Made by a program: the position numbers and the translations under genes. DNA of 8,273 bases, taken from positions 1 through 8,273 of the forward strand of contig JBAYQE010000109.1 in assembly GCA_041677345.1 (NCBI GenBank). Reading direction: 5' to 3'. Position 1 is the first letter of the stretch; every line of letters begins with the position of its first letter. Positions 5,768 to 8,273 of the stretch are shown here, piece after piece. Origin of the DNA: JALOAT01 sp041677345 (GTDB taxonomy: Bacteria > Pseudomonadota > Gammaproteobacteria > Thiohalomonadales > Thiohalomonadaceae). The notes below the pieces were generated by a model. That model made no database searches and had not been told where the DNA came from. It was given only the letters and a program-made list of their open reading frames with translations.

Positions 5768-6625
5768 ATGAACGATTTCAACGTGTTTCATACCCTGGCA
5801 TGGCCGGGCGCCTATGCCTGGTATTTCTTCGTCATCGGCATCTCCGCGGCGCTGTTCTTCTTCTCCACGCTGTCGTGGTTCCGCAAGGAATTCGAAGTGC
5901 TGCGCACCCGTGCCTTCTACGGTTCCTTCGCGACCCTGGTGCTGGGAGGTCTGCTGTTGATATCCGATTTGTCGCAGCCCCTGCGGTTCTGGCACATCAT
6001 CAACCCCGCCTATTGGAACATGGGCTCGCCACTGGTGTGGGGTTCCATACTGCTCATGGCGTTCGGCGCGCTGTCGGTGCTCTATTTCCTCGCCTTGCGC
6101 GCGAACAACAATGGACAGGCGAAAGCCCTGGCCGTGGTCGGCTCGCTCGTCGCGCTGGGATTGCCGGTGTACACGGGCTTCGACCTTACCGTGCACCAGC
6201 ACCGTCCGGTGTGGAATTCCTCGCTCATGCCCGTGTTGTTCGTGGCCCTGTCGCTGGTCTCGGGCGCCGCAGTGGCCTCGTTCCTTTCCGGCGGACACAG
6301 TGACCTGCTCGCGCGCCTGCGCGCCATCATGAGTTGGTCGGCCGGTGCCGTGGCCGTGATGCTGGTGTCACTCATGGTCACCACCGCCTACGGCGGCAGC
6401 GCCTCGGAACTCACCTGGCTGTTCATGACCTCCGGCGCCATGGGCATGGTGTTCATCGGCCTGGGTTTCATCGGCGGTACGCTGGTGCCGGTGGCTTTGC
6501 TCGCCACGCCGACTGGCCGCGCGCCCGTAGGCATGCTCGCGGCCAGCGTCCTGGTGCTCATCGGCGGCATTGCCCTGCGTTACGCCATTCTCGTGGGTCC
6601 GCAGCTCGTGCACACGACCTACTGA
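5768..6625 (+). CDS. NrfD/PsrC-type membrane subunit (quinone-interacting)
   Basis: The 285-residue integral membrane protein should anchor the complex and exchange electrons with the quinone pool. I count eight hydrophobic helices, near residues 14-36, 48-67, 87-109, 117-138, 152-172, 189-208, 215-243 and 252-275, the number established for PsrC. The loop after helix 2 carries DLSQPLRFW, matching the NrfD-family D-x3-P-x-R-F-W pattern. It is close to PsrC in size and shorter than the usual TtrC, which has an extra helix. A GGGAG Shine-Dalgarno sits nine bases before the ATG. Gaps of 14 bases upstream and 29 bases downstream indicate a single transcript with the iron-sulfur and catalytic genes. 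The direction of electron flow (quinol oxidation or quinone reduction) cannot be told from sequence. Confidence 0.92.
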   Translation: MNDFNVFHTLAWPGAYAWYFFVIGISAALFFFSTLSWFRKEFEVLRTRAFYGSFATLVLGGLLLISDLSQPLRFWHIINPAYWNMGSPLVWGSILLMAFGALSVLYFLALRANNNGQAKALAVVGSLVALGLPVYTGFDLTVHQHRPVWNSSLMPVLFVALSLVSGAAVASFLSGGHSDLLARLRAIMSWSAGAVAVMLVSLMVTTAYGGSASELTWLFMTSGAMGMVFIGLGFIGGTLVPVALLATPTGRAPVGMLAASVLVLIGGIALRYAILVGPQLVHTTY

Positions 6626-6654
6626 CCGCGTGCCCCGATTAGGAGAACAGAACA

Positions 6655-8273
6655 ATGTTTAAGATCACCCGTAGAACATTCATGAAAGCCAGCGCAGGCA
6701 CCACGGCGGCGGCCATGGCCGCGCCCAGCGTGTTGCGCGCCATGGAAGCGGACCTCGGCGGTCGCGACGCGTCGCCCGAAACCTTCGCAGAGCGTCAGGC
6801 CATCCCCACCGGCTGTCACGTGTGCAACATCCAGGACGGCGCCATCGCCTTCGTGGAGAACGGCAAGGTGGTGAAGCTGGAAGGCAATCCCGAGCATGTC
6901 TCCACCCGCGGCCGGTTGTGCGCCAAGGGCAACGCCGGCATGTGGTACAGCTACGACCCGGACCGCATCCTTTACCCGCTCAAGCGCGTGGGCGCCCGCG
7001 GCGAGGGCAAGTGGCAGCGCATCACCTGGGACGAGGCGCTGTCCACGGTGGCGGCGAAGATCGACGAGACCCTGAAGCGCGGCGAGCCCAACGAAGTGAT
7101 GCTGAAGTGGGGCCGCAATCGTACCGGCGGCGTACTGGAACGCTTCATGAACACCATCGGCTCGGCCACGGTGCTCAACCACACCTCGGTGTGCGAAAGC
7201 TCGAAGAAGATCGGCATGGAGCCCACCTGGGGTCCTGACATCGAGACGCCGGACTTCGCCAACACCAAGTACATCCTGAACTTCGGCTCCAACATCCTCG
7301 AAGCGGCGTATTTCCACAATCCCTATTCCCAGCGCATCACCGAGGGTACAGCGGAAAACAAGGCGAAGATCGTCACCTTCGACGTGCGCCTGTCCAACAC
7401 GGCGGGCTACTCGGACGAGTGGATTCCGGTGTTTCCTGGCACTGATGGCGCTGTGGCCCTGGCCCTCGGCCACGTGATCCTGCGCGATGACCTCCAGGAC
7501 AGCGAGTTCATCGAGACCTGGACCAACGTCAGCGTCAAGGAACTGAAGGCGCACTACGAGCAGTTCACCCCGCAATGGGCCGAGAAGATCTCCGGCGTGC
7601 CCGCGGCGACCATCGAGCGCATCGCGCGCGAGTTCGCCCTCACCAAGCCGGCCACCACCTACACCTACCGCGGCCCCGCGAAGCACCTGTACGGCTCCTA
7701 CCAGGAAAAGGCGTGCATGATGCTGCCGATCATCACCGGCAACATCGAGGTGCGCGGCGGCTATTGCATGCCGCGCGGCATGGGCTTCAAGCAGCCGCAG
7801 CCGGAGCCGCCCAAGCCCGCCAAGCCCTCCTACATCGCCTCGCACCCGGACTATCCATTGGCCGGTCACAAGGTGAGCCATACGGTGCCTTACTGGCTGA
7901 AGGAAGGTCGCCAGAAGATCAGCGTCTACATCGCCTACCAGGACAACCCGGTGTACACCAATCCGGGCGCGCAGGCCTATTGGGGCGAGATGTTCAAGGA
8001 CGAGAAACTGGTGCCGTTCTACGTCTGCCTCACGCCCTACATGGGCGAGGAAGCCGAGTACGCCGACATCATCCTGCCCGACGTGCCTTACCTGGAACGC
8101 TGGGAACCGGAATCCATGCCCAGTTCACTGTGGCCCTGGCTGGGCATTCGCCAGCCGGTCATCAAGCCGCTGGGTGAAGGCCGCGAGACCAAGGTCTACC
8201 TGCGCGACCTGATCCACAAGCTCGACCCGGATGGCAGCCGCGGCATGCGCACGTACTGGAACTTCAAGGATCC
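6655..8273 (+). CDS. Molybdopterin (bis-PGD) oxidoreductase catalytic subunit, PsrA/PhsA/ArrA-like (3' end cut)
   Basis: This is the periplasmic catalytic subunit of a DMSO-reductase-superfamily enzyme; 539 codons are visible. A Tat signal, TRRTFMKA (5-12), is followed by a hydrophobic Ala-rich stretch. The N-terminal cluster motif reads C54-x2-C57-x3-D61-x27-C89: spacing is canonical, but the third ligand is Asp (codon GAC at 6835-6837). C180 in HTSVCESSKK is the likely molybdenum ligand. Later cofactor-binding landmarks include FGSNILEA, DVRLSNTAGYSDEWIPVFPGTDGAVALALG, GNIEVRGG and EYADIILPDVPYLERWE. PsrA/PhsA relatives are about 750-850 residues, so some 200-300 are missing. An AGGAG Shine-Dalgarno lies nine bases before the ATG. 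Substrate is unknown: polysulfide, thiosulfate, arsenic and related oxyanions are all possible. The B-C-A order recalls ttrBCA, but the sequence around the cluster does not look like enterobacterial TtrA as I remember it. Confidence 0.93.
   Translation, partial: MFKITRRTFMKASAGTTAAAMAAPSVLRAMEADLGGRDASPETFAERQAIPTGCHVCNIQDGAIAFVENGKVVKLEGNPEHVSTRGRLCAKGNAGMWYSYDPDRILYPLKRVGARGEGKWQRITWDEALSTVAAKIDETLKRGEPNEVMLKWGRNRTGGVLERFMNTIGSATVLNHTSVCESSKKIGMEPTWGPDIETPDFANTKYILNFGSNILEAAYFHNPYSQRITEGTAENKAKIVTFDVRLSNTAGYSDEWIPVFPGTDGAVALALGHVILRDDLQDSEFIETWTNVSVKELKAHYEQFTPQWAEKISGVPAATIERIAREFALTKPATTYTYRGPAKHLYGSYQEKACMMLPIITGNIEVRGGYCMPRGMGFKQPQPEPPKPAKPSYIASHPDYPLAGHKVSHTVPYWLKEGRQKISVYIAYQDNPVYTNPGAQAYWGEMFKDEKLVPFYVCLTPYMGEEAEYADIILPDVPYLERWEPESMPSSLWPWLGIRQPVIKPLGEGRETKVYLRDLIHKLDPDGSRGMRTYWNFKD

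Noticed and set aside
6619..7881. Minus-strand open frame of 420 codons opposite the catalytic subunit
   Set aside because: The plus strand carries the Tat signal, cofactor and cluster motifs. The opposite frame is a shadow created by codon bias.
8268..8273. Window ends exactly on GGATCC (a BamHI site), suggesting a cloned-fragment end
   Set aside because: Further GGATCC sites lie at 651 and 742, and the other end is not a site, so this may be chance or a record boundary. It has no biological meaning I can support.

Overview
The window is GC-rich (roughly 60% by eye), densely coded, and reads as one functional unit from a proteobacterium with respiratory metabolism. The gammaproteobacterial or betaproteobacterial type is an inference from gene content and codon use; there is no rRNA or other taxonomic marker. 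I see no mobile elements, CRISPR arrays or RNA genes.

Left block (1-4673, minus strand). Four genes run leftward from a shared intergenic region: moaA (molybdopterin biosynthesis), a secreted PhnD-type periplasmic binding protein, a membrane histidine kinase, and a sigma-54-dependent NtrC-type response regulator cut by the window start. The last three are translationally packed (1-base gap, then a 4-base overlap). Binding protein, kinase and sigma-54 regulator together have the architecture known from the arsenite-sensing AioXSR and the related ArxXSR modules.

Intergenic control region (4674-5042). It holds two divergent -24/-12 (sigma-54) promoters, one for each operon. Between them lie two copies of a GTTAC-N6-GTAAC dyad, 32 bp apart centre to centre, which are good candidates for binding sites of the response regulator. 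Further dyads sit at the moaA start site and just upstream of the rightward -24 element. An 8-bp stem-loop lies at the predicted 5' end of the rightward transcript.

Right block (5043-8273, plus strand). Three genes in the order B-C-A encode a four-cluster ferredoxin-like electron-transfer subunit, an eight-helix NrfD/PsrC-type quinone-interacting membrane subunit, and a Tat-exported molybdenum bis-PGD catalytic subunit that runs off the window end. This is a membrane-anchored periplasmic oxidoreductase of the Psr/Phs/Ttr/Arr/Arx superfamily. The catalytic subunit has Asp where the third cluster cysteine (C-x2-C-x3-C-x27-C) normally stands.

Working model (inference): a periplasmic ligand is detected by the binding protein and kinase, the regulator is phosphorylated and binds the paired dyads, and sigma-54 polymerase then fires both ways. 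This makes the oxidoreductase, its cofactor enzyme MoaA and more of the sensor system. The substrate cannot be read from the sequence; sulfur and arsenic oxyanions are the obvious candidates from family relationships.
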